A stretch of DNA of 64,000 nucleotides from contig NZ_JAUKWQ010000001.1 in assembly GCF_030504645.1 (NCBI RefSeq), positions 1,302,001 to 1,366,000 on the forward strand, given 5' to 3'. The notes under the pieces were generated by a model. It was not told where the DNA came from, did not search any database, and saw only the letters and a program-made list of their open reading frames with translations. The translations under genes were made by a program, and so were the position numbers. Origin of the DNA: Rhizobium oryzicola (GTDB taxonomy: Bacteria > Pseudomonadota > Alphaproteobacteria > Rhizobiales > Rhizobiaceae). Shown in pieces: positions 48,245 to 57,504 of this stretch (its first letter is position 1; the number at the start of each line of letters is the position of its first letter).

Positions 48245-48823
48245 TTAGAACAGCCGTTCGCGAACATAGATCGTGTCGCCTGCCAGAACGGGTGCGGAAA
48301 TAGAGGTGCGGCCGGTCAGGATCTGCCCGTTGATCTTGCGGGTGACATCAAGGTCACGCTGGTTGGCGCGTGCCGTGAAACCACCGGCGATGGCAATGGC
48401 GTTCTGCGCTGTCATGCCGGGCACATAGGAATACTGACCGGGCCTGCCCACTTCGCCCATCACGAATACGGGACGATAGCGGTCCACCTCGATGGTCACA
48501 TCAGGATCGCGCAGGTAGCCCTGGCGAAGCTTGGTGGCAATGGCTTTCTCCAGCTGCGTCAGCGTCTGGCCGCGTGCAGGCACCTGGCCGATCAGCGGGA
48601 AGGAGATGTAGCCTGCCTGGTCGACGGTATAGGTGTTGGTGAGCGCTGTCTGTTCGAAAACGGCCACACGAAGACGATCGCCGCTATCGAGGCGATAGGG
48701 CTGGATAGTTGCCTGCTCAAAGGCGCGCGGAGCCGGCGCATAGGCATTACAGCCTGCAAGCGCTACCGAGGCGCCAAGCGCAATCGTCAATGCCATGACA
48801 GATCTGATGCGTGAGGATGACAT
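48245..48823 (-). CDS. Polysaccharide export lipoprotein (Wza/UppC type)
   Basis: The 192-residue outer-membrane polysaccharide secretin is short compared with E. coli Wza. It has a lipobox (VALAGC, cysteine ~24), the Poly_export domain (YRLDSGDRLRVAVFEQTALT, YISFPLIGQVPARGQTL) and one SLBB-like repeat (VFVMGEVGRPGQYSYVPGMT). First gene of the minus-strand operon; its upstream region is shared with the divergent co-polymerase gene. Confidence 0.92.
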   Translation of the reverse strand: MSSSRIRSVMALTIALGASVALAGCNAYAPAPRAFEQATIQPYRLDSGDRLRVAVFEQTALTNTYTVDQAGYISFPLIGQVPARGQTLTQLEKAIATKLRQGYLRDPDVTIEVDRYRPVFVMGEVGRPGQYSYVPGMTAQNAIAIAGGFTARANQRDLDVTRKINGQILTGRTSISAPVLAGDTIYVRERLF

Positions 48824-49013
48824 CCACGCGAACTCCGGTTGAAACCCAACTAGAGCCTGTTATCATTCCATTAGGGTTAACCCTCGGTAAATAATCCGTC
48901 GATTTCCCCGCCATTGGGAGGCCTCTCCGCAGATCGCATTCATCTATCGGTTGTTAACGGGCGAGTTACCATGATCCTTTACGCTGCCGCCACACTTTAA
49001 GCTGGAGCGCGCA
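48824..49013. promoter_or_regulatory. Divergent promoter region of polysaccharide locus
   Basis: 190 bases separate the Wza and Wzc-like genes, so one region drives both arms of the locus. TTAGGGTTAACCCTCGG near 48871 contains the palindrome GGGTTAACCC and may be an operator. No clear -35/-10 pair is evident. Confidence 0.45.
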
Positions 49014-51392
49014 ATGTCTGGTGTAAGCGGCAATCAGGATGCAGATATCGATATCGGCCAACTTTTCAGCGCCATCTGGGAGCGCCGGAGACGGATCCTG
49101 ACGACCACGGCACTGGCAGGTGCTCTCGCGCTTGTTGGCACCAGCCTGATGACGCCGGCCTATAAGGCGGAGACGCGCATTCTTATCGAGAACCGTGCGC
49201 AGAACCTGACCGGCCAGTCGCAGCAGGGTGGAAGCGAACCGGTGCTTGACCAGTACAACGTGGTCAGCCAGGCGCAGATCCTGCAATCGGCGGATCTTAT
49301 CAAGGCCGTCGCCAAGCAGCTGAAGCTTTACGAGCTGAAGGAATTTGATCCGGATGCACACCGGCTTCTGCCAGATCCCCTGGTGCTGCTGCACCTGAAG
49401 CAAGACCCGATGGATCTCGCACCGGAAGAGCGCGTCATAAAAACCTTCCGTGAGAAACTCCAAGTCTATCCTGTCGAGGGTTCCCGCGTCATTGCCATTG
49501 AGTTCAGCTCTAAGGACCCCAAGCTCGCCGCCAGCATTCCAAACAGCATGGCTGACCTCTATCTCACGATGCAGAGCGGCGCAAAGCTCGATACCCATAC
49601 GGAAGCCACGCGGTGGCTGGAGCCCGAGATCGCAAACCTGCGGGAAAAGGTGAGGGACGCCGAAAAGAAGGTCGCGGATTATCGCTCCTCCAACGGCCTT
49701 TTTCAGACCAGCGACACGGCGAGCTTCTCGTCGCAGCAGCTCAACAACATTTCGACCGAGCTTGCCCGTATCAAGGCCGATCGGGCCAATGCCGAAGCGC
49801 GTGCTGAAAACGTCCGCAATGCTCTGAAAACGGGGCGCAGCCTCGACAGCATGAGCGACGTCGTCGGTTCTGCAATGATCCAGCGGCTGAAGGAAACAGA
49901 GATCAATCTGCAGTCCCAGATTTCCGATCTGCAGGTCACCCTGATGGATGGGCATCCGCGCCTGAAGGCGCTGCGTGCCCAGCTTGCCGGCATCCGTCAA
50001 CAGGTCGAAAACGAGACGCGCAAGATCCTGGCGAGCCTCGAAAACGAAGCCAATGTTGCTAAGCTTCGCGAGGATCAGTTGCAGAAGCAACTGACCAGCC
50101 TGAAATCCGACTCCGCCCGTGCGGGCGAAGAGGAAGTCGGCCTGCGGGCGCTGGAGCGTGAGGCAGCGGCACAGCGCCAGTTGCTGGAAACCTATCTGGC
50201 GCGCTATCGCGAGGCGGCATCGCGCGTCGACCGCAATTCGACGCCTGCGGATGCGCGCATCGTCTCGACCGCCGTCGAGCCGTCGGAAGCCTATTTCCCC
50301 AAGATCTGGCCGATCACCATCGTCGTGGCGCTGGCAACACTGGTGCTGCAGGCACTGGGCATCATCATCGTCGGCCTGTTCACAGGACGAGGCTTGCGTT
50401 TTGCCGAGGATGTCGAAGTGGTGGCGGTAGCCCCACCCTTGGCGGCGCCCGCTGTGCCGCCTGTCGCCGTAGCGCCGCCGGTTCCGGTCGCGGAGACGGT
50501 GATCGTTACGCAGCCTGCCACACCCCCTGCTGCCAATCACGTTCCGATCTGGCGAAAGATCCTGCGCCCGTTGGGGGACGGCAAAGCTCATTCCGATGAG
50601 TCTGCCGCAGTCGAAAAGTCCCGGAGCCGCAAGGTCGCATCCGAGGTGGAAACGGTTGCCGAATCCTCCGCCATGAAGCTGCGAACACCCATCGAAGATC
50701 GCGTCATATCCGACCCTTCCCTGCACGATGAGTATGATCAGGAAGAGCAGTCCCGAATGGCAGCGGCAAGCGACGGTCAGGAACCGACGCCTCTGCCGCA
50801 TCTCAGCCTCAAGGCTGTCTGTGACTATCTGGTGCGCCGTGATGTGCCGCTTGCCATTGCCGTTTCTCCAACCGGCGACGAGGGCTCGACGGCGACTGTG
50901 ATGTTGGCACGCGAGGTGGCCGAGGCTGGCCGGAGCGTGGTGCTTGTCGATATGACGGGAACCGGTTGCCCCACGCGGCTGATGGCCGAGCATCGCGGCT
51001 TGGCTGGCATCACCGATCTTCTGTGTGGCGAAACAGCCTTCGGCGACACGCTTCATCCGGACCGGCTATCCGACGCCCATATCATTCCGCGCGGAACCGC
51101 CGATGCGGCGCAGGCCATGCGTGGGGCCGACCGATTGACGATGATCCTAGATGCTTTGACGGACGCTTATGATCTTGTGATCGTCGAATGCGGGCAGGCA
51201 GATGTGCGGGGCCTGTCGCGCCTCACGCGCAATGCCGACGCTGAAATCATTCTGTCGCTGCCGCGTGCTGACGAGGCTGAGGTCGATGAACTCCTGGCAG
51301 AGTATGTCGCTGAAGGGTATGCCAACCCGCTGGTAATGTCGGTGGAAATCAGTGGGACACCCACCCGCTCGTCGGGCCGCCAGGCGGCCTGA
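49014..51392 (+). CDS. Wzc/GumC-like polysaccharide co-polymerase with degenerate kinase domain
   Basis: The 792-residue inner-membrane protein has helices at about residues 30-50 and 432-458. A periplasmic Wzz/coiled-coil region with a GNVR-like end (VGLRALEREAAAQRQLLE) lies between them. A proline-rich linker (~465-510) leads to a C-terminal domain (~612-780) shaped like a bacterial tyrosine kinase. Its Walker A reads SPTGDEGSTATV, lacking the lysine; the A' segment VVLVDMTGTGCPTR and B segment DLVIVECGQ lack the usual aspartates. No C-terminal tyrosine cluster exists. The domain is therefore probably not catalytic. Length control or docking is inferred. Confidence 0.88.
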   Translation: MSGVSGNQDADIDIGQLFSAIWERRRRILTTTALAGALALVGTSLMTPAYKAETRILIENRAQNLTGQSQQGGSEPVLDQYNVVSQAQILQSADLIKAVAKQLKLYELKEFDPDAHRLLPDPLVLLHLKQDPMDLAPEERVIKTFREKLQVYPVEGSRVIAIEFSSKDPKLAASIPNSMADLYLTMQSGAKLDTHTEATRWLEPEIANLREKVRDAEKKVADYRSSNGLFQTSDTASFSSQQLNNISTELARIKADRANAEARAENVRNALKTGRSLDSMSDVVGSAMIQRLKETEINLQSQISDLQVTLMDGHPRLKALRAQLAGIRQQVENETRKILASLENEANVAKLREDQLQKQLTSLKSDSARAGEEEVGLRALEREAAAQRQLLETYLARYREAASRVDRNSTPADARIVSTAVEPSEAYFPKIWPITIVVALATLVLQALGIIIVGLFTGRGLRFAEDVEVVAVAPPLAAPAVPPVAVAPPVPVAETVIVTQPATPPAANHVPIWRKILRPLGDGKAHSDESAAVEKSRSRKVASEVETVAESSAMKLRTPIEDRVISDPSLHDEYDQEEQSRMAAASDGQEPTPLPHLSLKAVCDYLVRRDVPLAIAVSPTGDEGSTATVMLAREVAEAGRSVVLVDMTGTGCPTRLMAEHRGLAGITDLLCGETAFGDTLHPDRLSDAHIIPRGTADAAQAMRGADRLTMILDALTDAYDLVIVECGQADVRGLSRLTRNADAEIILSLPRADEAEVDELLAEYVAEGYANPLVMSVEISGTPTRSSGRQAA

Positions 51393-52682
51393 TCAGTCGG
51401 CCGCCTCCGTGGGCGTGGCGGGTGCTGCGTCCTTCGTGCGCAGGCGCTGGATGAATCGGTAGAGTGCCGGGTTGCGCTTGATGGCCGCCTTCGCTCTGGC
51501 CGTCGCCACGTGCACCTGGGTGGCCAAAAGGCCGCGCCAAGAGATCGCGATCATCAGATCATGGGCGACGGTCTCTATATTGCACCAGCTGCGCTTGTAT
51601 GGCTGGTCACCCCGGCCAAAATCGAACAAAGCAGCCCCTTCGTAGCAGGCCTGCTCAATCATCAGCCAGAACAGAAGTTCGCCCGGGCTGGTTTCCGGTG
51701 CGAGCGAGTCGTCGATCGCGCCAAATTGGCAGATTATGTGGTCGCCCTTGCGGGAAAGGCCCGCGATCGCCGCGATCCGTCCGGCATGCTCGCCCTGCAG
51801 GCTGATGGCGTGAAGTTTCAGCGGATAGGTTTCGTTCGTTGTTCGCGCCTCCAGAAGGCGGCGGAAGAAGCTGCGGATGTCTTCCGGAGCAAACACATCC
51901 GGCAGGCCTTGGGACCGCAGGCGCTGTCCCTTCTGCCGGAAGAAGGCTTCGAGCAGGTCTCGCTGGCCCTCCAGAGTGTCCGGACATGCGTGCGCGTAAC
52001 CGCCCATTTCTTCCAGCCGGCGTGTCTGGACACGGAATTTCTTGCGCCGCCGTTTGGCGTTCAGTTGGGCAAGTGTTGCTTCGAAACTCCGATGAAGATT
52101 GAGCTGAAATGTGTGATTGGGGTTTTCGATTGTTGTCAGGCCCGCGAGTGGATGCGGAACGCCTCGCCACACCGGTGGTGTTGCCTCCAACAGCACCATG
52201 TCAGCCTTGCCGCTCATGACATGTCGCATCTGCCGTTTGAACAGTGAGATCTCTTCTTGCGACAGAGCCGGGAAGTCACTGGCGAAGAGACCGGTGTTGA
52301 AGTTGTTGTGTCCCTGGCCAAGATAACTTACCACGCGCACCCCATGCTGGCGCATCACTTCAAGCGGCAGCAGCATTACGCACCGACCATTGACCTCGGC
52401 CTTGATGAGGAGCAGTTCCGACCCCTGGGCATCGGCCCAGGCGCGGCACCAATCGTAAGCCTGATGCAGGGAGTTCGCGGACAACGCTTCCAGCGCGCGC
52501 CATTCCGTCTCGATTGCAACCATGTCGTTGGCGACGCTGAACGTCATTTGTTCCACGCGCAATGGTGCGTCCGCTGCGGCAGGGCTGGGCGAGGCTGCAC
52601 GCGTGACGGCCATATCCGGGGCTTCGTTGAAATCCGTTGCCGATGCCAGTGCATCGACCGCGTCTTCCGCCTCCTGTCTCAT
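51393..52682 (-). CDS. GNAT/CelD-like acyltransferase (polysaccharide locus)
   Basis: The 429-residue protein belongs to the FemAB/CelD-like acyltransferases (PF13480). It has LGQGHNNFNTGLFASDFPAL and KRRRKKFRVQTRRLEEMGGY, plus the C-terminal acyl-CoA-site region SPGELLFWLMIEQACYEGAA and FDFGRGDQPYKRSW. Such proteins decorate exopolysaccharides or cellulose. The ATG at 52682 is preferred to a TTG five codons earlier. It ends exactly where the convergent co-polymerase gene ends. Confidence 0.83.
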   Translation of the reverse strand: MRQEAEDAVDALASATDFNEAPDMAVTRAASPSPAAADAPLRVEQMTFSVANDMVAIETEWRALEALSANSLHQAYDWCRAWADAQGSELLLIKAEVNGRCVMLLPLEVMRQHGVRVVSYLGQGHNNFNTGLFASDFPALSQEEISLFKRQMRHVMSGKADMVLLEATPPVWRGVPHPLAGLTTIENPNHTFQLNLHRSFEATLAQLNAKRRRKKFRVQTRRLEEMGGYAHACPDTLEGQRDLLEAFFRQKGQRLRSQGLPDVFAPEDIRSFFRRLLEARTTNETYPLKLHAISLQGEHAGRIAAIAGLSRKGDHIICQFGAIDDSLAPETSPGELLFWLMIEQACYEGAALFDFGRGDQPYKRSWCNIETVAHDLMIAISWRGLLATQVHVATARAKAAIKRNPALYRFIQRLRTKDAAPATPTEAAD

Positions 52683-52805
52683 TCCGGATCGCCTCAAATC
52701 ATTTCAAACAAGGGTTGAAGCGAACCGTAGAGGAGGATCTGCAATAAGCCTTTAATGGCCGCACCGCGATCCGGCCAATCGTCACGATGGTGAACATCGC
52801 GTAAA

Positions 52806-53015
52806 TCAGCGAGCCTTCGGCCCTGCCATCCACTTGATGATCAGCATGGCCGGCAGGATCCAGAGAAGACCCGTCAGGAAGAAATAAAGGAGGTGGATCC
52901 ACCAGGGAGAGGTGGCCAGTGTCAGTGAGGCAACGGTGGTTGCGATCAGCGCATAGGCCAGCACCAGGATAATGATCAGGATGGTGCCGATGAACTTCTT
53001 CAAACGAAGGGGCAT
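52806..53015 (-). CDS. DUF2842 membrane protein
   Basis: The 69-residue protein has two membrane helices (about residues 8-30 and 38-61). They carry LKKFIGTILIIILVLAYALI and HLLYFFLTGLLWILPAM, the DUF2842 pattern of alphaproteobacteria. The function is unknown. It lies divergent from the heme A synthase gene, as in other rhizobia. GAGGAGAATTC precedes the ATG at 53015. Confidence 0.83.
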   Translation of the reverse strand: MPLRLKKFIGTILIIILVLAYALIATTVASLTLATSPWWIHLLYFFLTGLLWILPAMLIIKWMAGPKAR

Positions 53016-53135
53016 GAATTCTCCTCAACCATCCACCGCGACCGCATGCCGCAAAGCTGCGGGTCTTGTATTGCACCGACCGCTGGGGCAAATCAACGCG
53101 GTGAGATGACGTGTTGACAAATGTCAGGAGATCCC

Positions 53136-54227
53136 ATGGCAAGCGCGGATGCAATCATGGTGGGGCAGGTGGAGAAAGATCATCGGCTCACGCAGGATCG
53201 GAAAGCGATCCGCATCTGGCTGTGGGTGGTGATTGCCGCCCTGTTTGGTCTCGTTCTGGTCGGCGGCGCTACACGCCTGACCGGCTCTGGTCTCTCCATC
53301 ACGGAATGGAAGCCGATCCACGGTGTCATCCCCCCTCTCAGCGCTTCCGAATGGGAAGAAGAATTCCGCCTCTACCAGAAAATCCCCCAATATGAGCTGG
53401 TCAACAAAGGCATGACCGTTGACGAGTTCAAGCAGATCTTCTGGTGGGAATGGGCGCATCGCCTGCTGGCGCGCTCCATCGGTGTCATCTTCGCGTTGCC
53501 GCTCGCCTTCTTCTGGCTGACGGGACGCATCGAGCGAAGCCTGCGCTGGCCGCTCGTCGGCATTCTGGCGCTGGGCGGTCTTCAGGGCTTTATCGGCTGG
53601 TGGATGGTTTCGTCAGGCCTCACCAAGCTGACCAGCGTGTCGCAGTACCGGCTGGCGACGCATCTCATCATGGCCTGTCTGATCTTTTCGAGCTGCGTGT
53701 GGATCATGCGCGGGCTGACGCCGCAGAAGACGGATCGCCCACCAACGGCGGAATCAAAGTACGCCGCGGCGGCCCTGGCAGGGCTCGCTCTGTTCCAGAT
53801 TTATCTTGGCGCGCTGGTAGCAGGGCTGGATGCCGGCTTTTCCTACAACACCTGGCCGCTGATGGATGGTGCGCTCATTCCAGGCGATCTTTTCCTCCAA
53901 CAACCCTGGTGGATCAACCTTTTCGAGAACCCGAAGACCGTCCAGTTCGTCCATCGCTGCGGCGCCTATCTGCTGCTGACAGCCACATTCGTTCACATGG
54001 TCGTGTCGCTGAAGAAGGCTCCCGGCACCAAACACGCGCGGGGTAGTGTCGTTTTCTTCCTGCTGGTCTGCCTGCAGGCCACGCTCGGCATCGGCACGCT
54101 TGTCATGCATGTGCCCGTTGATATGGGCGTCGCCCATCAGGGCGGCGCGCTGATCGTACTGGGCTATGCGATCGCCCATTGGCGCGGTTTCTATGGCGAA
54201 TTCACCAGAGAACCTGTGAAGGCTTGA
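53136..54227 (+). CDS. ctaA: Heme A synthase (COX15/CtaA)
   Basis: The 363-residue, eight-helix enzyme oxidises heme O to heme A for cytochrome aa3 oxidase. The conserved histidines are in WEWAHRLLAR, RLATHLIMA, FVHRCGAYLL and VAHQGGALIV. The segment GGATRLTGSGLSITEWKP is typical of the COX15 type. The ATG at 53136 follows CAGGAGATCCC; the frame is open five codons earlier. It ends two bases from a convergent dioxygenase gene. Confidence 0.95.
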   Translation: MASADAIMVGQVEKDHRLTQDRKAIRIWLWVVIAALFGLVLVGGATRLTGSGLSITEWKPIHGVIPPLSASEWEEEFRLYQKIPQYELVNKGMTVDEFKQIFWWEWAHRLLARSIGVIFALPLAFFWLTGRIERSLRWPLVGILALGGLQGFIGWWMVSSGLTKLTSVSQYRLATHLIMACLIFSSCVWIMRGLTPQKTDRPPTAESKYAAAALAGLALFQIYLGALVAGLDAGFSYNTWPLMDGALIPGDLFLQQPWWINLFENPKTVQFVHRCGAYLLLTATFVHMVVSLKKAPGTKHARGSVVFFLLVCLQATLGIGTLVMHVPVDMGVAHQGGALIVLGYAIAHWRGFYGEFTREPVKA

Positions 54228-54229
54228 TC

Positions 54230-55051
54230 TCAGCCGAAACGGTAGGCGGAGTAGGGTTTGCCGAGAAAATCAGTCTTGAAGATGCGCTTTCCCGGCTCTC
54301 CGGCAGCAGCACCCGCTGCAACGAACAGCGGCACAAGGTGGTCATGATCAGGCACATGGCAGGCGCGGGCGTCGGGGTTGTCTTCCCAGGCAGAAAGCTT
54401 TGCCGTGCGCGCCTCATCGGGCAGTTCGACCGCTTCCGCCAGCCAGTCGTCGAAGCGGATGGCTTCGGCAACGTGATCAGGCTCGGCGGTGCGGAACTTG
54501 CGCATGTTGTGATAGGTCATGCCCGACGCGATGATGAGGACGTCCTCATCGCGAAGCGGTGCCAAGGCCCGACCGATCTTCAGATGGCTTTCCGCATCCA
54601 GCGTGTTCTTCAGCGAAATCATCGTCAGTGGCACATCCGCCTCCGGATAGATCAGCATGAAGGGAATGAAGACCCCGTGGTCGAAACCGCGTTCTGCATT
54701 CTCTGCTGACTCGATGCCTTCAGCCGAAAGCAGTTGCCGCGCGCGAGCCGCCAGCTCCAGCGAGTTTGGGGCAGGGTAGGAGAGTTCGTAGGTGTGCGGC
54801 GGGAAATTATAGTAGTCGAACAGCATTCCCGGTTTCGCGGCGGTGCTGACAGTTGGGACCGGTTCCTTTTCCCAGTGGCCGGACACGACCAGAACGGCCT
54901 TCGGCCGGCGTCCGATTTCCTTGTCCAATCCGCGCAGGAAATCCCCGAGCTCATCCCAGGGACCTTTGCCCTGTTCGTTTTTCGGGAATTCCATGAAGGG
55001 CCAGGGACCGCCACCATGGGGAATAAAATAGACAGGGAATTTTTTGCTCAT
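54230..55051 (-). CDS. DODA-type extradiol dioxygenase family protein (YgiD-like)
   Basis: The 273-residue protein matches the class III extradiol ring-cleavage family (LigB/DODA, YgiD-like). It has FIPHGGGPWPFM, LVVSGHWE, FDYYNFPPHTYELSYP, DHGVFIPFMLIYPEADVP and GMTYHNMR. The His residues for metal binding (HGGG, SGHWE, DHG) are present. The physiological substrate is unknown; E. coli YgiD opens DOPA. A single gene, tail to tail with ctaA. Confidence 0.88.
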   Translation of the reverse strand: MSKKFPVYFIPHGGGPWPFMEFPKNEQGKGPWDELGDFLRGLDKEIGRRPKAVLVVSGHWEKEPVPTVSTAAKPGMLFDYYNFPPHTYELSYPAPNSLELAARARQLLSAEGIESAENAERGFDHGVFIPFMLIYPEADVPLTMISLKNTLDAESHLKIGRALAPLRDEDVLIIASGMTYHNMRKFRTAEPDHVAEAIRFDDWLAEAVELPDEARTAKLSAWEDNPDARACHVPDHDHLVPLFVAAGAAAGEPGKRIFKTDFLGKPYSAYRFG

Positions 55052-55154
55052 GGTCTACCGCCTCAGTTTATGGCGAAAGACTAGCAGAGCTTATTGTTTA
55101 CGGAAATAGGTGCGTCAGACGACGATACGTTCTGAAATTGTGAACGAAGGCATC

Positions 55155-55544
55155 TTATTCCGGTTTGTGACAGACGGCTTCAATGTTGTGTCCATCGGGA
55201 TCGAGCACGAAGGCGCCGTAGTAGTTCGGGTGGTAATGGGGGCGCAAGCCGGGCGCGCCGTTGTCCGTCGCGCCGGCTGCCATAGCCACCTTGTAGAATG
55301 CATCCACTTGCGCTCGGCTCTCTACGGCGAAGGCGATGTGGAGTGAGCCTTTGGTGCGCCCGCCGGTTCCGATCCAGAAGGATGGTTTGCCGGCGCGGCC
55401 ATAGCCTGCACCCTCGTAGGTGCCGCCCGTTTCTTCGGCAGTCACGACCATCGCGCAGGCGGCGTCGATGGTCGGCATCACTGCATCATAGAAAGCGCGC
55501 GAGCGTGCGAGATCCGAAACAGACAGTCCGATATGATCCAGCAT
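55155..55544 (-). CDS. VOC family protein (glyoxalase-like)
   Basis: The 129-residue protein has one vicinal-oxygen-chelate domain: MLDHIGLSVSDLARSRAFYD with the first metal histidine, then GSLHIAFAVESRAQVDAFY, and YYGAFVLDPDGHNIEAV with the C-terminal metal site. It could be a dioxygenase, glyoxalase or resistance protein; the sequence does not decide. It follows argC by 19 bases on the same strand. Confidence 0.87.
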   Translation of the reverse strand: MLDHIGLSVSDLARSRAFYDAVMPTIDAACAMVVTAEETGGTYEGAGYGRAGKPSFWIGTGGRTKGSLHIAFAVESRAQVDAFYKVAMAAGATDNGAPGLRPHYHPNYYGAFVLDPDGHNIEAVCHKPE

Positions 55545-55563
55545 CGCCCGCTCACCTTAAGTC

Positions 55564-56496
55564 TTACGCCGACAGCATCAGGTCCATGTTCTGAACTGCC
55601 GCGCCCGATGCACCCTTGCCGAGGTTGTCGAGTAGCGCCACCAGATTCACGTGCGCGCCGCCCGGCGTGCCGAACACGAAGAGCTTCATCGTGTCCTTGC
55701 CGGCCAGTTCCTCCGCGTCGATGCGGGCTGCCTGTGCGCTCTCTTCCAGCGGCACGACCGTCACGATGTCCTGGCCGGTATAATGTGCGACCAGCGCCTG
55801 ATGGATCGATTCGATCGTGGTGCCGTCCGACAGATCTTCCAGGAACAGCGGAACCTGCACGATCATGCCCTGCGGGAAGCGACCGACGGATGGCGAAAAC
55901 AGTGGAGCGCGATCCAGAAGACCATGGATCTTCATCTCGGGCACATGCTTGTGCTTCAGCGTGAGCCCATAGAGGAAGTTGTTGGCGGAGATCGCATCCT
56001 CGCGGCTTGCGTCTTCCATCTGGGCGATCATCTGCTTGCCGCCGCCGGTGTAACCCGAGACCGCATTGACCGAGACCGGGTAGCCATCCGGCAGAATGCC
56101 GGCGGCACGCAAAGGGCGGATCAGGCCAATCGCGCCAGTCGGGTAGCAGCCCGGGTTGGCGACGTAGCGGGCGGAACGGATCTTTTCGCCCTGCGCCTTG
56201 TCCATCTCTGCAAAGCCGTATGCCCAGTCCGGTGCCACACGATGCGCTGTCGAGGTGTCGATGATCCGCACCTTGTTATTGCCGGACAGCATGGAGACGG
56301 CTTCCCTGGAAGCATCGTCCGGCAGGCAGAGAATGGCGATGTCGGCGCTATTGAGCAGATCTTCCCGCATGGCGGCATTGCGCCGCTCCGCTTCCGGGAT
56401 CGACAGCAATTCGACATCGCGGCGGTCGGCCATGCGCGTACGGATCTGCAGACCCGTTGTGCCATGTTCGCCGTCGATGAAGATTTTCGCTGTCAT
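55564..56496 (-). CDS. argC: N-acetyl-gamma-glutamyl-phosphate reductase (type 2)
   Basis: The 310-residue arginine-pathway enzyme reduces N-acetylglutamyl phosphate. The catalytic cysteine is in [14 protein letters not shown] and the coenzyme site is near [16 protein letters not shown]. The length marks the short type 2 form common in alphaproteobacteria. GGAGTAACGATC precedes the ATG at 56496. Lies 53 bases behind speB. Confidence 0.95.
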   Translation of the reverse strand: MTAKIFIDGEHGTTGLQIRTRMADRRDVELLSIPEAERRNAAMREDLLNSADIAILCLPDDASREAVSMLSGNNKVRIIDTSTAHRVAPDWAYGFAEMDKAQGEKIRSARYVANPGCYPTGAIGLIRPLRAAGILPDGYPVSVNAVSGYTGGGKQMIAQMEDASREDAISANNFLYGLTLKHKHVPEMKIHGLLDRAPLFSPSVGRFPQGMIVQVPLFLEDLSDGTTIESIHQALVAHYTGQDIVTVVPLEESAQAARIDAEELAGKDTMKLFVFGTPGGAHVNLVALLDNLGKGASGAAVQNMDLMLSA

Positions 56497-56549
56497 GATC
56501 GTTACTCCAGTGTGTTCAGCAGCTTGGAATGAATTCCTGAATCAGTTTG

Positions 56550-57503
56550 TCATGGGGTCCGCGCAAGCTTTTCCGCACGGAGCCCGAGCATATACATTGC
56601 GACTGTTGCGCCTGCAATGGCGGTAATATCCGCGTGGTCGTAAGCAGGCGCCACCTCGACAACATCGGCGCCGCGGATGTCGAGCTTATGAAGGTTCTGC
56701 AGAACCGACAGCATTTTTGCACTCGATGGTCCACCAGCGACCGGCGTGCCGGTGCCGGGCGCAAAGGCCGGATCGAGGCAGTCGATATCGAAGGTCAGGT
56801 AGGTGGGGGCGCCTGACACATGCTCCGTGACGAGGCTCGCGATCTCGGATGCGCGCATATCCTCGACCTCATGACCGTAGAGAATGCGGATACCGCAATC
56901 CTCAGGCGCATGGGTTCGGATGCCGATCTGGATCGAGCGGCTGGGATCGATCAACCCATCACGCACGGCGCGCACCACGAATGAGCCATGATCGATACGC
57001 TTGCCGTCATCGGACCATGTGTCCTGATGCGCGTCGAAATGCACCAGCGCCAGGGGACCATGCTTTGCCACATGCGCCTTCAAAAGCGGCCAGGTGATGA
57101 AATGGTCGCCGCCGAGCGTCAGCAGGAAGTTGGCGCTGCCGAGAATATGCGAAGCCTCGTTCTCGATCGTCGCTGGGGTCTCCCAGTGATTGCCATAGTC
57201 CAGCCGGCAGTCCCCATAATCAATGACCGCCATCGCTTCGAAGAGATCTCGCTGGAACGGATATTGCGGGTCGTTGTCGAAGATCGCTGAGGCGCGGCGG
57301 ATGGCCTGTGCTCCGAAGCGGGCGCCCGGACGGTTAGACGTGGCGGCATCGAAGGGAATGCCCCAGACAACCGAATCAACGCCCTCGAGCGATTTCGTAA
57401 ACCGGCGGCGCATGAAGGAGAGCGCACCGGCATAGGTGGGGTCGGTCGCGGCGGAGGTCAGTTCCTGTCCTGTGAAGGCGTGGTCGATCGATTTCGATGC
57501 CAT
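56550..57503 (-). CDS. speB: Agmatinase
   Basis: The 317-residue ureohydrolase makes putrescine and urea from agmatine. The binuclear manganese ligands are in LTLGGDHFITWP, VHFDAHQDTW and FDIDCLDPAFAPGTGTP. The ATG at 57503 (MASKSIDHAF) is used; the frame is open 100 codons further but overlaps the ABM gene. It starts one base after that gene ends, so the two are co-translated. Confidence 0.93.
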   Translation of the reverse strand: MASKSIDHAFTGQELTSAATDPTYAGALSFMRRRFTKSLEGVDSVVWGIPFDAATSNRPGARFGAQAIRRASAIFDNDPQYPFQRDLFEAMAVIDYGDCRLDYGNHWETPATIENEASHILGSANFLLTLGGDHFITWPLLKAHVAKHGPLALVHFDAHQDTWSDDGKRIDHGSFVVRAVRDGLIDPSRSIQIGIRTHAPEDCGIRILYGHEVEDMRASEIASLVTEHVSGAPTYLTFDIDCLDPAFAPGTGTPVAGGPSSAKMLSVLQNLHKLDIRGADVVEVAPAYDHADITAIAGATVAMYMLGLRAEKLARTP

Positions 57504-57504
57504 G

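Noticed and set aside
48966-51056. 696-codon open frame antisense to the Wzc-like gene
   Set aside because: Shadow frame; the plus strand encodes a clear co-polymerase.
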